From the NCBI RefSeq assembly GCF_002699985.1, contig NZ_LKBT01000056.1, forward strand, positions 1 to 64,000: a DNA stretch of 64,000 nucleotides. Reading direction: 5' to 3'. The position numbers were made by a program, and so were the translations under genes. The notes beneath the pieces were generated by a model that was given only the letters and a program-made list of their open reading frames with translations, did not search any database and was not told the origin of the DNA. This document shows, piece by piece, positions 26,302 through 35,144 of this stretch (position 1 is the stretch's first letter; each line of letters opens with the position of its first letter). This stretch comes from Pseudomonas sp. ICMP 561 (lineage in GTDB: Bacteria > Pseudomonadota > Gammaproteobacteria > Pseudomonadales > Pseudomonadaceae).

Positions 26302-26494
26302 GGATCAGGCCGGTCTCCGGGCTCATGAGCGGGCGAACCCGGCTGCGCGCCTTCCCATGCCTGAGCACAGTGGCAGATTGCGCAGCTTTCACTCATTTAC
26401 CGTTGCGGGGGCAGCGCCGGAATAGCTCGAAAAAGAGCGAACGCACCGGCTTCCCTGTTTCACTCGATCAGTCCGCGGACGATGAGCACCTGAA
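26302..26494 (-). promoter_or_regulatory. Cobalamin (adenosylcobalamin) riboswitch
   Basis: On the minus strand the conserved elements occur in order: CAGGTGCTC, ACAGGGAAGCCGGTG, CCGGCGCTGCCCCCGCAACG, GTAA, GCCACTG, GGGAAGG and the B12 box AGCCCGGAGACCGGCC (about 26306-26325). Between it and cobO an imperfect hairpin AGCATC/GATGCT (26274-26294) could serve the expression platform. Expected action: B12 binding lowers expression of the whole cob operon. Confidence 0.95.
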
Positions 26495-26610
26495 ACAAGC
26501 GCGCAGGTTAGAGCGTTGACCCGGGAGCGTCAATCAACACAGGGGTTGAACCTCAACCGCGTGAGGGCCTCTACCGCTTACTGCACCACTGCCCGTTACG
26601 GAGATCCACC

Positions 26611-27954
26611 ATGTTCACGCTCAAACCGCACTACGCCGTCTTGCTCGTGCTCGCCGCTGGCCTCGCGGGCTGTGGCGAGTCCTCGACCCTGCAAGTCACG
26701 GACGGAACAGGCCCGTCTCCGAAGCTGCCGGAGCCCAACAAGACCCTGATCCCGACGGTCAACATTGCCCCGGCCGTCGGCTGGCCGCAGGGTGGCAAAC
26801 CTGTTGCAGCAGCGGGCACCCAAGTTGCCGCCTTCGCTGAAAACCTCGATCACCCGCGCTGGCTATATGTGTTGCCCAATGGCGATGTACTGGTCGCCGA
26901 AACCAATTCCCCGCCCAAACCCGATGACGACCAAGGCATTCGTGGCTGGGTCATGAAAAAGGTCATGGGCCGCGCCGGGGCCGGCGTGCCCAGCGCTAAC
27001 CGGATTACCCTGTTGCGCGACAAGGATCACGACGGCGTGGCAGAAACCCGCACCGTGTTTCTGGAAAACCTCAACTCGCCGTTTGGCATGACGATGGTGG
27101 GTAACACGCTCTACGTCGCCGATACCGACCGGCTGATCAGCTTCCCCTATAAAGATGGCCAGACGGCGATCACCGCGCAACCGACCAAAATCGTCGATTT
27201 GCCCGGCGGTACGCTGAATCACCACTGGACCAAAAACGTCATCGCCAGCAAAGACGGCAGCAAGCTTTACGTAACGGTTGGCTCGAACAGCAACGTGGCG
27301 GAAAACGGCATGGCAGCTGAAGAAGGTCGGGCAGCAATCTGGGAAGTCGACCCGGCGAGCAAAACCCACCGCATCTTCGCTTCGGGTCTGCGCAACCCGA
27401 ACGGCATGGACTGGGAGCCGACCACGGGCAAGTTGTGGACCGCGGTCAACGAGCGCGACGAAATCGGCAGTGACCTTGTGCCTGACTACGTGACCTCGGT
27501 TCAGGACGGAGCCTTTTATGGCTGGCCGTACAGCTATTACGGCCAGCATGTGGATGAGCGGGTTAAACCACAAAACCCGGAGCTGGTTGCCAAGGCCATT
27601 GCGCCTGACTTCGCGGTGGGTCCGCACACGGCCTCGCTGGGCCTGGTCTTCGCCGACGGCAAAACCTTGCCTGCACCGTTTAACGAAGGGATGTTCATCG
27701 GCCAGCACGGCTCGTGGAACCGCAAACCACATAGCGGATATAAGGTGCTGTTCGTGCCATTCAAAGACGGCAGACCAGCTGGTACGCCAATCGACCTGCT
27801 GAGCGGCTTCCTCAACGCCGACGAAAAGGCACAGGGCCGCCCGGTTGGCGTGGTGAATGACCATCAGGGTGGTTTGCTGGTGGCCGATGATGTGGGTAAC
27901 AAAATCTGGCGGGTGACGGGAGCGAAGGCGCAACAGGCGGGTTTGAAGCCTTAG
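26611..27954 (+). CDS. PQQ-type sorbosone dehydrogenase-like lipoprotein
   Basis: 447 residues. Lipoprotein signal with lipobox LAGC (cysteine near residue 21). The body is a six-bladed beta propeller of the soluble glucose/sorbosone dehydrogenase family: GNTLYVADTDRLI, NHHWTKNVIASKDGSKLYVTVG, ASGLRNPNGMDWEP and GQHGSWNRKPHSGYKV carry the His, Arg and Trp residues expected at the PQQ/calcium site. Probably oxidises an aldose or aldehyde in the periplasm. GGAG lies upstream of the ATG. Divergent from the cob operon. Confidence 0.9.
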   Translation: MFTLKPHYAVLLVLAAGLAGCGESSTLQVTDGTGPSPKLPEPNKTLIPTVNIAPAVGWPQGGKPVAAAGTQVAAFAENLDHPRWLYVLPNGDVLVAETNSPPKPDDDQGIRGWVMKKVMGRAGAGVPSANRITLLRDKDHDGVAETRTVFLENLNSPFGMTMVGNTLYVADTDRLISFPYKDGQTAITAQPTKIVDLPGGTLNHHWTKNVIASKDGSKLYVTVGSNSNVAENGMAAEEGRAAIWEVDPASKTHRIFASGLRNPNGMDWEPTTGKLWTAVNERDEIGSDLVPDYVTSVQDGAFYGWPYSYYGQHVDERVKPQNPELVAKAIAPDFAVGPHTASLGLVFADGKTLPAPFNEGMFIGQHGSWNRKPHSGYKVLFVPFKDGRPAGTPIDLLSGFLNADEKAQGRPVGVVNDHQGGLLVADDVGNKIWRVTGAKAQQAGLKP

Positions 27955-28011
27955 CCCTAAGGATCGCTGGATCGGGGGCATGCCTTCAGATTACGGTAAG
28001 TCCACTGACGC

Positions 28012-28078
28012 CATCGCGAGCAAGCTCACTCCTACAGAAGATCGAATTCCAACTGTAGGAGTGAGCTTGCTCGCGATG
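28012..28078. repeat. REP pair, GTGAGCTTGCTCGC type, short loop
   Basis: Complement arm first (28012-28037) and direct arm second (28053-28078), a 15-base loop; orientation is the reverse of the other pairs of this family. Confidence 0.92.
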
Positions 28079-28157
28079 ACGATGTACCAGTCAGTGCAAA
28101 TCCAGCTGACACTCTGGGGATGAGAAACCAGCGGAAGAAAGTGATCTGCAACCTGGA

Positions 28158-28694
28158 TTACTGATTGCGCGCCAGATTCGAAGGCTGGATCACTCGCTTG
28201 GCGTCCAGATAAGCCTTCTGCCAATAAGGTTTATCGAGGCTATCCAGCTTCACGGTTCCGCCGGTAGCAGGTGCATGTACAAAGCGCCCTTCGCCCACGT
28301 AAATGCCTGCATGGCTGACTTGCGAACCGCCGCCTGTGGCGAAGAACACCAGATCACCAGACTGCAGTTGCTCGCGCCCAACGCTCGGCGCACGCATCAC
28401 GATCATGTCGCGGGTTGAACGTGGCAAGGCAATGCCCGCCGCATCACGATAGACAAAACCGATCAGACCGCTGCAATCAAAACCTGAATCAGGCGTGTTG
28501 CCGCCCCAGCGATAGGGCGTGCCCACGAGTCCTAGAGCGCGGAACAACACGTCTTCGGCGGCAGGATTAGGGTTCTCGGCGGGAGCAACGATCACCGGGC
28601 GTTGAACGACCCGAGGCTGAGGCGGCGGCGCACTGGCGCAAGCACCCAGTAACGCAGCGAGAGAAATGACCACAATACGTAGCGTAATCGACAT
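28158..28694 (-). CDS. NlpC/P60 (C40) peptidase lipoprotein, short form
   Basis: 178 residues from MSITLRIVVISLAALLGAC, a lipoprotein signal with lipobox LGAC. The NlpC/P60 domain covers about residues 60-165: catalytic Cys in FDCSGLIGFV, His in VSHAGIYVG, third polar residue in HAPATGG. Such enzymes cut D-Glu-Dap bonds in peptidoglycan stem peptides. Paralogue of the next gene upstream, 93 bases away; the pair probably arose by duplication. Confidence 0.9.
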   Translation of the reverse strand: MSITLRIVVISLAALLGACASAPPPQPRVVQRPVIVAPAENPNPAAEDVLFRALGLVGTPYRWGGNTPDSGFDCSGLIGFVYRDAAGIALPRSTRDMIVMRAPSVGREQLQSGDLVFFATGGGSQVSHAGIYVGEGRFVHAPATGGTVKLDSLDKPYWQKAYLDAKRVIQPSNLARNQ

Positions 28695-28787
28695 AAACAC
28701 AACAACCCGAGGTGGATGCGGCTTACTTTGCCGGGAGCCCGAAAAGCACAAGACAGGCTTATAGCCTGTCTTTGTACGGGACGCTAA

Positions 28788-29489
28788 TTATTTGTGATTA
28801 CGCTTTTTGACCGCTGGAGTCTTGAGCGTCGTCGCCGTCATCGCAGTGGTCTGAGCGGGCGCAGTTGGCGATTCCATCGCCAGAGCACGCTTGGCTTCGA
28901 TGAAGGTCTTGCTCCAGTACACATCGTCCAGGCTGTCTACACGGACACCGCCACTGCGACGACTGCTGGAGTGGATGAACTGATTGTCGCCCAGGTAGAT
29001 AGCGGCGTGGCTGACGCGACCGCGACCGGCAGTGCTGAAGAACAGCAGATCACCTGGTTCCAGATCATTGCGCTTAACCAGCGGAGCATCGATGTTGATC
29101 ATTTCACGGGAAGAACGCGGCAGGCTCATGCCCGCCTCTTCACGGAACAGATAACCAATGAAGCCGCTGCAATCAAAACCGGACTTGGTGGAGGTACCGC
29201 CGAAACGGTAACGGGTACCGATCAGGGATTTACCACGTTCAAGAATGCTGTCAGCCAAAACTGGCAACTGATAAGGCTTGTTGTCGGAGAAACGCGCCAG
29301 TTCAGTTTCTGTCGCCAGTTCTTCCTGCAAAACCGAACGATCTGAACGGACGTTTGCATTGGGAGCGCTGACCGATCTGGCGGTTTGCTGCTGTACTTGC
29401 TGTTGTTGCGAGACCGGTGAATTGGCGGCGCAACCTATAAGCAGGGTGACAAGTGCGAGAGGCACGAGGGGTGCGAAGCGAGCTAGCAT
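28788..29489 (-). CDS. NlpC/P60 (C40) peptidase lipoprotein, long form
   Basis: 233 residues. Lipobox LIGC after MLARFAPLVPLALVTLL, then a Gln-rich linker (QQQQVQQQ) and the peptidase domain with FDCSGFIGYLF, VSHAAIYLGDNQFIHSS. The C-terminus has a Thr/Ala/Lys-rich tail missing from its paralogue. An alternative GTG start two codons upstream exists; neither has a clear ribosome binding site. Envelope peptidoglycan remodelling is the likely role, like E. coli Spr/MepS. Confidence 0.9.
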   Translation of the reverse strand: MLARFAPLVPLALVTLLIGCAANSPVSQQQQVQQQTARSVSAPNANVRSDRSVLQEELATETELARFSDNKPYQLPVLADSILERGKSLIGTRYRFGGTSTKSGFDCSGFIGYLFREEAGMSLPRSSREMINIDAPLVKRNDLEPGDLLFFSTAGRGRVSHAAIYLGDNQFIHSSSRRSGGVRVDSLDDVYWSKTFIEAKRALAMESPTAPAQTTAMTATTLKTPAVKKRNHK

Positions 29490-29566
29490 GGGCACGACCG
29501 TGGCTGATAAGTATTAAGAAGCCGCGACTATGCCCACTCTCATTCTGATTTGCAAATTCAATCGAA

Positions 29567-30331
29567 CTAAATGTGACTTACCAGATCGTCCATGACATGT
29601 ACCGCTCGACAGGCCAAAAACACGTCCATTTGGGCGCTATGATCGGTTGGCGTCAAATTTACTAGCGCCGTAAAACCGCCGCAAACCCTTGTTCTTACTA
29701 CGGGTTCATGGATATAGGGGAAGCTTGCAGTGGTGCCAATACTCAGCACTGCATCAAAGCCTTTTGCCATCTCTTCATAGAGTATTTGCATCGCTTGCTC
29801 GGGCAACATCTCTTGAAACAAAACGACGGATGGTCGCATTACGCCACCACAAAACGAACAGAGAGGTGGAAGAGGTCGTTCCAGGTGCGTACTTAAATCA
29901 GCATCCTCTGCACCGCATGACTGACAAAAAAGCGGTGCCATCTGCCCATGAATTTCAATCAGTCGCTCAGGCGGACTGCCCGCCGCGCGATGATAGCCAT
30001 CCACATTTTGCGTCAGCACCCAGCATTCCGGCTTTTTGCGTTGCAGCTCGGCGATGGCGTAATGGGCGGCATTGGGCTGGCCTCCCAGGCATGCCCTTCC
30101 CAACTGCGCGATGTACTTCCAGCACAGCGCAGGATCGCGGCGCAGCATGGGGCCCGACAAAGCCATTTCGATTGGAATACCGTCGTCGGTTTCACCGTTA
30201 TACAAGCCACCGACGCCGCGATAGGTCGGTAGCCCCGAATCCGCTGACAAACCTGCACCGGTAATAACCAGAATCCGCCGGGCATGACGCAGCGCCGAGG
30301 CGGTTTGCAGCAGCAACGCGGGGTCTACCAC
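29567..30331 (-). CDS. Sir2-family NAD-dependent protein deacylase
   Basis: 254 residues. NAD-binding GAGLSADSGLPTYRG (residues 25-39), TQNVDGYH, catalytic His in IEIHGQM, and two zinc pairs CQSC and CSFC around a short insert. The sequence RPSVVLFQE before the C-terminal Rossmann half is typical. It removes acyl groups from lysines using NAD. It starts with GTG at 30331, inside the hda gene (7-base overlap with the hda stop), so translation is coupled to hda. The cobB name of this family is avoided to prevent confusion with the cobalamin cobB in this window. Confidence 0.92.
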   Translation of the reverse strand: MVDPALLLQTASALRHARRILVITGAGLSADSGLPTYRGVGGLYNGETDDGIPIEMALSGPMLRRDPALCWKYIAQLGRACLGGQPNAAHYAIAELQRKKPECWVLTQNVDGYHRAAGSPPERLIEIHGQMAPLFCQSCGAEDADLSTHLERPLPPLCSFCGGVMRPSVVLFQEMLPEQAMQILYEEMAKGFDAVLSIGTTASFPYIHEPVVRTRVCGGFTALVNLTPTDHSAQMDVFLACRAVHVMDDLVSHI

Positions 30332-31029
30332 CCAAGCGTCTCTTTAAGGAAGGGAATGGTCAGCTTGCGCTGGGCCTGCAATGAGGCCTGATCGAGGGTT
30401 TCCAGCAGATCGAACAATGCGCTCATGCTGCGAGTGCCACGGGTCAGGATGAAATGTCCGACCTCGTCAGTCAGATGCAGCCCGCGTCGCGATGCCCGCA
30501 GTTGCAGAGCACGCAGTTTGTCTTCGTCAGACAGGCCACGCATCTGGAACACCAGCGCCATGGTCAGGCGTGATTTGAGGTCGGGAAGTTTGACCGGTAA
30601 CTCGCGGGGGGACTGCGATGCTGCAATCAGCAGACGGCGACCACTGTCGCGCAATCGATTGAACAGGTGAAAGAGTGCTTCTTCCCATTCCGGCTTGCCG
30701 ACGATGGCTTGCAGGTCGTCGAGGCAGACCAGTTCGTATTGCTCAAGGTTGTCGAACAGTTCGACGCCTTCATCAATCACTTCAGCCAGTGGCAGGTAAA
30801 CCGCCGGCTCGCCCATCTGCTCGAAACGCAGGCACGCGGCCTGCAACAGGTGAGTCCGACCTACGCCATCCTTGCCCCATAGATAAATGAGGCTTTCGGT
30901 CCAGCCCGCCTCGGCTTCGCACAGCCGCTCGACGTAGCCGAGTGCCGCAGCATTGGCGCCGGGATAGTAATTGATGAAGGTGGCGTCATCACGCAGACGC
31001 ACACCCAGGGGCAGCTGAATAGGTTTCAT
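30325..31029 (-). CDS. hda: DnaA-homologue Hda, regulator of replication initiation
   Basis: 234 residues. With the DNA-bound clamp it stimulates ATP hydrolysis by DnaA and prevents re-initiation. N-terminal clamp-binding segment QLPLGVRL (the QL-P-L motif) just after MKPI, a short AAA+ domain with a P-loop variant GKDGVGRTHLL, Walker B VCLDDLQ and the arginine-finger region LKSRLT. Start at MKPIQLPL; the longer frame adds only six residues. The sirtuin gene overlaps its 3' end. Confidence 0.94.
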   Translation of the reverse strand: MKPIQLPLGVRLRDDATFINYYPGANAAALGYVERLCEAEAGWTESLIYLWGKDGVGRTHLLQAACLRFEQMGEPAVYLPLAEVIDEGVELFDNLEQYELVCLDDLQAIVGKPEWEEALFHLFNRLRDSGRRLLIAASQSPRELPVKLPDLKSRLTMALVFQMRGLSDEDKLRALQLRASRRGLHLTDEVGHFILTRGTRSMSALFDLLETLDQASLQAQRKLTIPFLKETLGW

Positions 31030-31177
31030 GCTGGCTGAACGGTTCAAATGAACCGTTAGGGGCCTCTGTGTAAAGTGCGCAAAGTTTATACCCGTGACGC
31101 TGGGGGCACAATGCGCCAGACCATAAGCAAAATCAAAGGTTTGCGTGAATCCAGCACAATGGTAGAGCGCTGTCCCT

Positions 31178-31265
31178 GTTGGAGCGAGGCTTGCCCGCGA
31201 AGAACAATAACGCGGTTATGCAGCAGACCGGGTTATCGTTCTTCGCGGGCAAGCCTCGCTCCAAC
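31178..31265. repeat. REP pair, GAGGCTTGCCCGC type, overlapping a coding end
   Basis: Arms TTGGAGCGAGGCTTGCCCGC and complement. The right arm and spacer fall inside the annotated 3' end of the AI-2E family gene. Confidence 0.92.
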
Positions 31266-32367
31266 AGGTATTTACGGATCCAAAAGAAGGGATCTCCACC
31301 TCCGTTTCTCCCCCCCCGCCGTAAACATCCGACTCTTTATAGACGTCATGCGCGTGACGGACCAGAACCATGATCACCGCTGCCACCGGTAGAGCCAGCA
31401 GGATCCCGGTGAAGCCGAACAACTCACCGCCCGCCAGAATCGCGAAGATCACCGCCACCGGATGCAGGCCGATCCGATCGCCGACCAGCAAGGGCGTGAG
31501 CACCATGCCTTCAAGCGCCTGACCGACCATGAACACCGCCGCGATACCCAGCATCGGGTAAAGGTCGCCGCCAAACTGGAACAGCCCGGCCACCAGCGCT
31601 GCGCCGATACCGATCACGAAACCCATATAAGGCACGATGGCGGCCAGACCGGCAATCACGCCGATCAACAGACCTAATTCCAGGCCCACCAACATCAAGC
31701 CGGCCGCGTAGATCACGCCCAGACCCACCATCACCAGCAACTGGCCGCGAATGAACGCACCCAGCACCTCATGACATTCGCCCGCCAGCTTGACGACCTG
31801 CTCTTCACGATGGCGCGGCAACAGGCCACGAATCTTGGCCATCATCACGTCCCAGTCCCGCAGCAGGTAGAAACACACCACAGGGATCAGCACCAGGTTG
31901 GTGATCCAGCCGATCAGCGCGAGGCTGGAGGCTGTCGCCCTGGACAATACAGCGCTGACGATATCGCCGGTCTGGCCCATGTGCTCGGAAATCGCCGCCT
32001 TGACTTTATCGAACTTCCAGAAGCCGTCAGCCAGTCCGAACTTGGTCTGCACCCACGGCAAAGCGCTGTGCTGCAACCAGTCCAGTATTTGTGGCGCCAG
32101 CTCATACAGACGGAACAGCTGCTTGGCGAGCATCGGTATCAGCACCAGCAGCAAGCCCATCAGGATCAGCGTAAACAGACCAAACACGGCCACCACGCTT
32201 AACGTCCGCGACAGGCCCAGCTTTTCCAGCTTGTCGGTCAGTGGGTCGCCCATGTAAGCCAACAGCAGCGCCACCAGAAACGGAGTCAGAATCCCGTGCA
32301 GCAAGAATACAAACAGGAACAGCAGAACAACCCCGCCAATCCAGAACCAGCGCCGTGTGTCAGTCAT
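31216..32367 (-). CDS. AI-2E family (PerM) membrane transporter with repeat-encoded tail
   Basis: 383 residues with about seven or eight membrane helices; the C-terminal core has VIAGLAAIVPYMGFVIGIG and MVLTPLLVGDRIGLHP, diagnostic of the family. Members exchange small molecules or ions; the AI-2 role is not general. ATG at 32367 has GAGGGG upstream. Oddity: after the usual end of the family (..HDVYKESDVYGG) the frame continues about 33 residues across a run of eight G on the coding strand and into a REP element, giving CWSEACPRRTITRSAA. A slip in the G run would change the tail. Confidence 0.88.
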   Translation of the reverse strand: MTDTRRWFWIGGVVLLFLFVFLLHGILTPFLVALLLAYMGDPLTDKLEKLGLSRTLSVVAVFGLFTLILMGLLLVLIPMLAKQLFRLYELAPQILDWLQHSALPWVQTKFGLADGFWKFDKVKAAISEHMGQTGDIVSAVLSRATASSLALIGWITNLVLIPVVCFYLLRDWDVMMAKIRGLLPRHREEQVVKLAGECHEVLGAFIRGQLLVMVGLGVIYAAGLMLVGLELGLLIGVIAGLAAIVPYMGFVIGIGAALVAGLFQFGGDLYPMLGIAAVFMVGQALEGMVLTPLLVGDRIGLHPVAVIFAILAGGELFGFTGILLALPVAAVIMVLVRHAHDVYKESDVYGGGGETEVEIPSFGSVNTCWSEACPRRTITRSAA

Positions 32368-32488
32368 CAAAGCCCCTCAACTAAAATAAAAGCCCGCTGG
32401 AAAATCTACGTTGGCCTGCAAACCCAATTCCCGGTCGATCCCACAGATGCATCCATAACAAACCGCTGTCACGCGGCAAACTCAGGAC

Positions 32489-32562
32489 CTGTAGGAGCTG
32501 CCGAAGGCTGCGATCGCGGTGCGTCAGGAGAAATGCTTCGCAGCCTTCGGCAGCTCCTACAG
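32489..32562. repeat. REP pair, CTGCCGAAGGCTG type
   Basis: Arms GTAGGAGCTGCCGAAGGCTG and complement, between the AI-2E family gene and DUF2066 gene. Confidence 0.92.
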
Positions 32563-32664
32563 AAAAACATTCCAAATCACTTCGCGGGCGAGTCGGAACT
32601 CCGCCCGCTCGCTCATACAGATCCAGTCTCGCGCTCTTAACCGACAGCTTGCCGCAGCGATAAG

Positions 32665-33756
32665 TCACCAGCGGAAGTAAATCTGCGGTGCTGCTGTTGG
32701 CACGATTGTCGGCGCGGGAGCCTGAACCGCTCCTGTAGCGTCAACTGGTGCCGGTGCAGCCTGCTCAGGTGCAGCGGGAGCAGTCGGCGCCTGAGCAGCT
32801 TCGGCTGCCGGAATCTCCTGCAACTTGGCCAGCGACAATTGCGAACGCAGTTGCTCGGCACTGCCGTTCACTTCGTAAATGATGCGATCGCCTTCAACCA
32901 GCTTCAGACGCGCGCCAAACGGTTCGAGTAACTGCATCAGTTGCGCATAGCGTTCCAGAGTCATGCCTTGCACCTGCATCAGCAGCCCGCTGGAGGCGCC
33001 TGGCTTGGCCACAAAACGCGGCGCCAGTCGTTCGCTGACGGCCAGTAACACAGCGTCAGCCAAGGCCTCGGAGCTGGCAGCCGTCGCGGTGCCCTGCTCG
33101 CGCTTGTCGCCCATCCACAAACGCCATTTGCCCTGCCACTGTCCGGCCTCTTCCTTGGCGTGCACGGCCAACAAGGCATCCGCGCCGTATCGCTCTGACG
33201 CCTGCTTCAACGCAGTGGGATCCGTGCCTTCTATATTTTTCGCGGTACCCACGCCCTGTTCTTCCAGGTCCGCCAGCGGCAGACGCAGTGGCAAGGCACG
33301 GTGCTGGGCCGCACGACGCAGGGGTTCAGCAGAAGCCTGACCGTCGCCGACCAGATTGGAACCTTCGGTTGCATCATTCAGCCACCACCCAAGGATAGTC
33401 GGCCGATTGCTGCCCCACAGCGAATAACCGGCCTGGCGCAACGCACGGTCGGTGCTGGCCGGATCGAAATCCACCAGCAGGGTTTCCGGGGGCCCGGCGT
33501 CATAACCATATTGACTGATGATCTGCTGCGGATCCTTACGCAACTCGGCCAGCGATGAACTCTGCGGAGCACGAGCATCGCCGGTCAGGCGCAGGACCAT
33601 GGTTTCCAGCGCAGCCTGGGTGGCACGTGTGCGCTCGTCAGGCGTCTGGCCACTGACGGGTTCACGGACTTGATAAAGATTGTTAACGGTTTCAGCGAAG
33701 CCCGGCAGACTGAATAGTGAGAGGCAGCCGGCAAAAAACAGATTCGAAAGACGCAT
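32665..33756 (-). CDS. DUF2066 domain-containing exported protein
   Basis: 363 residues. Signal peptide MRLSNLFFAGCLSLFSLPGF then AETVNNLYQV. The DUF2066 body spans about residues 20-290, with DERTRATQAALETMVLRLTGD near the start. The tail (about residues 295-350) is an Ala/Pro/Gln low-complexity linker ending IYFRW. Its function is unknown; in Pseudomonas it commonly sits divergent from purM, as here (329-bp gap). Confidence 0.85.
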   Translation of the reverse strand: MRLSNLFFAGCLSLFSLPGFAETVNNLYQVREPVSGQTPDERTRATQAALETMVLRLTGDARAPQSSSLAELRKDPQQIISQYGYDAGPPETLLVDFDPASTDRALRQAGYSLWGSNRPTILGWWLNDATEGSNLVGDGQASAEPLRRAAQHRALPLRLPLADLEEQGVGTAKNIEGTDPTALKQASERYGADALLAVHAKEEAGQWQGKWRLWMGDKREQGTATAASSEALADAVLLAVSERLAPRFVAKPGASSGLLMQVQGMTLERYAQLMQLLEPFGARLKLVEGDRIIYEVNGSAEQLRSQLSLAKLQEIPAAEAAQAPTAPAAPEQAAPAPVDATGAVQAPAPTIVPTAAPQIYFRW

Positions 33757-34085
33757 GGACAGTTCCCGAACGGAAAAGCGGCCATAAAGAACCGCATCGA
33801 AATGACTGGCGTGAGTGAGACCGCAGCGAGCAGCTAAACATTCACAACAAAGATGAAGGCTACACCTTATAGGGGCGGCATCGAATCAACCAGTCCACAG
33901 ACACACAGGTTTTTTTGCTTTCAATGCGCCAGCCCGTCGGCCTAAGGATGGCCGGTAAGGCCCAAGCCTGATAAAATCGCGCGCCTTCGCAGACTGGCGA
34001 TGGTGGCGGCCCGAAAACTGGACACAGCTTTCAGCGGCCCCGCTGTTTCGGTCGATCCCCCGAATCCCCCCTAAAGGCCTGGATT
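33757..34085. other. Divergent promoter region of DUF2066 gene and purM
   Basis: No gene seen. A TGATAAAAT box at 33969-33977 could be the purM -10, without a good -35. On the other strand CTATAAGG near 33867 could serve DUF2066. No palindrome resembling a purine-repressor site was found by eye. Confidence 0.4.
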
Positions 34086-35144
34086 ATGAGCAAGCAACCC
34101 TCCCTGAGCTACAAAGACGCCGGTGTAGACATCGACGCCGGTGAAGCATTGGTCGAACGCATCAAGAGCGTTGCCAAGCGCACCAAGCGGCCGGAAGTCA
34201 TGGGCGGCCTGGGTGGCTTCGGCGCCCTCTGCGAAATCCCGGCTGGTTACAAGCAGCCTGTGCTGGTTTCCGGCACCGACGGCGTCGGCACCAAACTGCG
34301 CCTGGCGCTGAACCTGAACAAGCACGACACCATCGGCATTGATCTGGTCGCCATGTGCGTCAACGACCTGGTGGTGTGCGGCGCAGAGCCGCTGTTCTTC
34401 CTGGATTACTACGCCACCGGCAAACTCAACGTCGACACCGCTGCTGACGTGGTCACCGGCATTGGCGCTGGCTGTGAACTGGCGGGTTGCTCGCTGGTAG
34501 GCGGCGAGACTGCTGAAATGCCAGGCATGTACGAAGGCGAAGACTACGACCTGGCAGGCTTCTGCGTTGGCGTCGTGGAGAAGGCCAAGATCATCGACGG
34601 CTCGAAAGTCGCTGCCGGTGATGCCCTGCTCGCCCTGCCGTCTTCCGGTCCGCACTCCAACGGCTACTCATTGATCCGCAAGATCATCGAAGTCGCCGGT
34701 GCCGATATCGAAACCATCCAGCTGGACGGCAAGCCGCTGACCGAACTGCTGATGGCACCGACCCGCATCTACGTAAAACCTCTGCTCAAGCTGATCAAGG
34801 AGACGGGCGCTGTCAAAGCCATGGCCCACATCACTGGCGGCGGTCTGCTGGACAACATCCCGCGCGTGCTGCCAGCTGGCGCTCAGGCGGTAGTCGACGT
34901 GGCGAGCTGGCAGCGTCCAGCCGTATTCGACTGGCTGCAGCAGCAAGGCAACGTCGCTGAAAACGAAATGCACCGCGTGCTGAACTGCGGCGTCGGCATG
35001 GTTATCTGCGTCGCTCAGGAGCACGTTGAAACCGCGCTGAACGTTCTGCGCGAAGCAGGCGAGCAGCCTTGGGTCATCGGCCAGATCGCCACCGCTGCCG
35101 AAGGCGCTGCGCAAGTCGAGCTGAAAAACCTCAAGGCGCACTGA
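34086..35144 (+). CDS. purM: Phosphoribosylformylglycinamidine cyclo-ligase
   Basis: 352 residues; closes the imidazole ring to AIR, the fifth step of purine synthesis. Seen: DAGVDIDAGEALVERIK, VSGTDGVGTKLRLA, CVNDLVVCGAEPLFFLDYYA, GGETAEMPGMY and HITGGGLLDNIPRVLP, all standard PurM/AIRS motifs. AAGG lies upstream of the ATG. Its TGA overlaps the ATG of purN by one base (TGATG), so the two are translated as a pair. Confidence 0.97.
   Translation: MSKQPSLSYKDAGVDIDAGEALVERIKSVAKRTKRPEVMGGLGGFGALCEIPAGYKQPVLVSGTDGVGTKLRLALNLNKHDTIGIDLVAMCVNDLVVCGAEPLFFLDYYATGKLNVDTAADVVTGIGAGCELAGCSLVGGETAEMPGMYEGEDYDLAGFCVGVVEKAKIIDGSKVAAGDALLALPSSGPHSNGYSLIRKIIEVAGADIETIQLDGKPLTELLMAPTRIYVKPLLKLIKETGAVKAMAHITGGGLLDNIPRVLPAGAQAVVDVASWQRPAVFDWLQQQGNVAENEMHRVLNCGVGMVICVAQEHVETALNVLREAGEQPWVIGQIATAAEGAAQVELKNLKAH

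Noticed and set aside
26193..26396. N-terminal extension of cobO by 68 codons
   Set aside because: The extension lies in the riboswitch and its expression platform; the ATG at 26192 has its own ribosome site and gives the family length.
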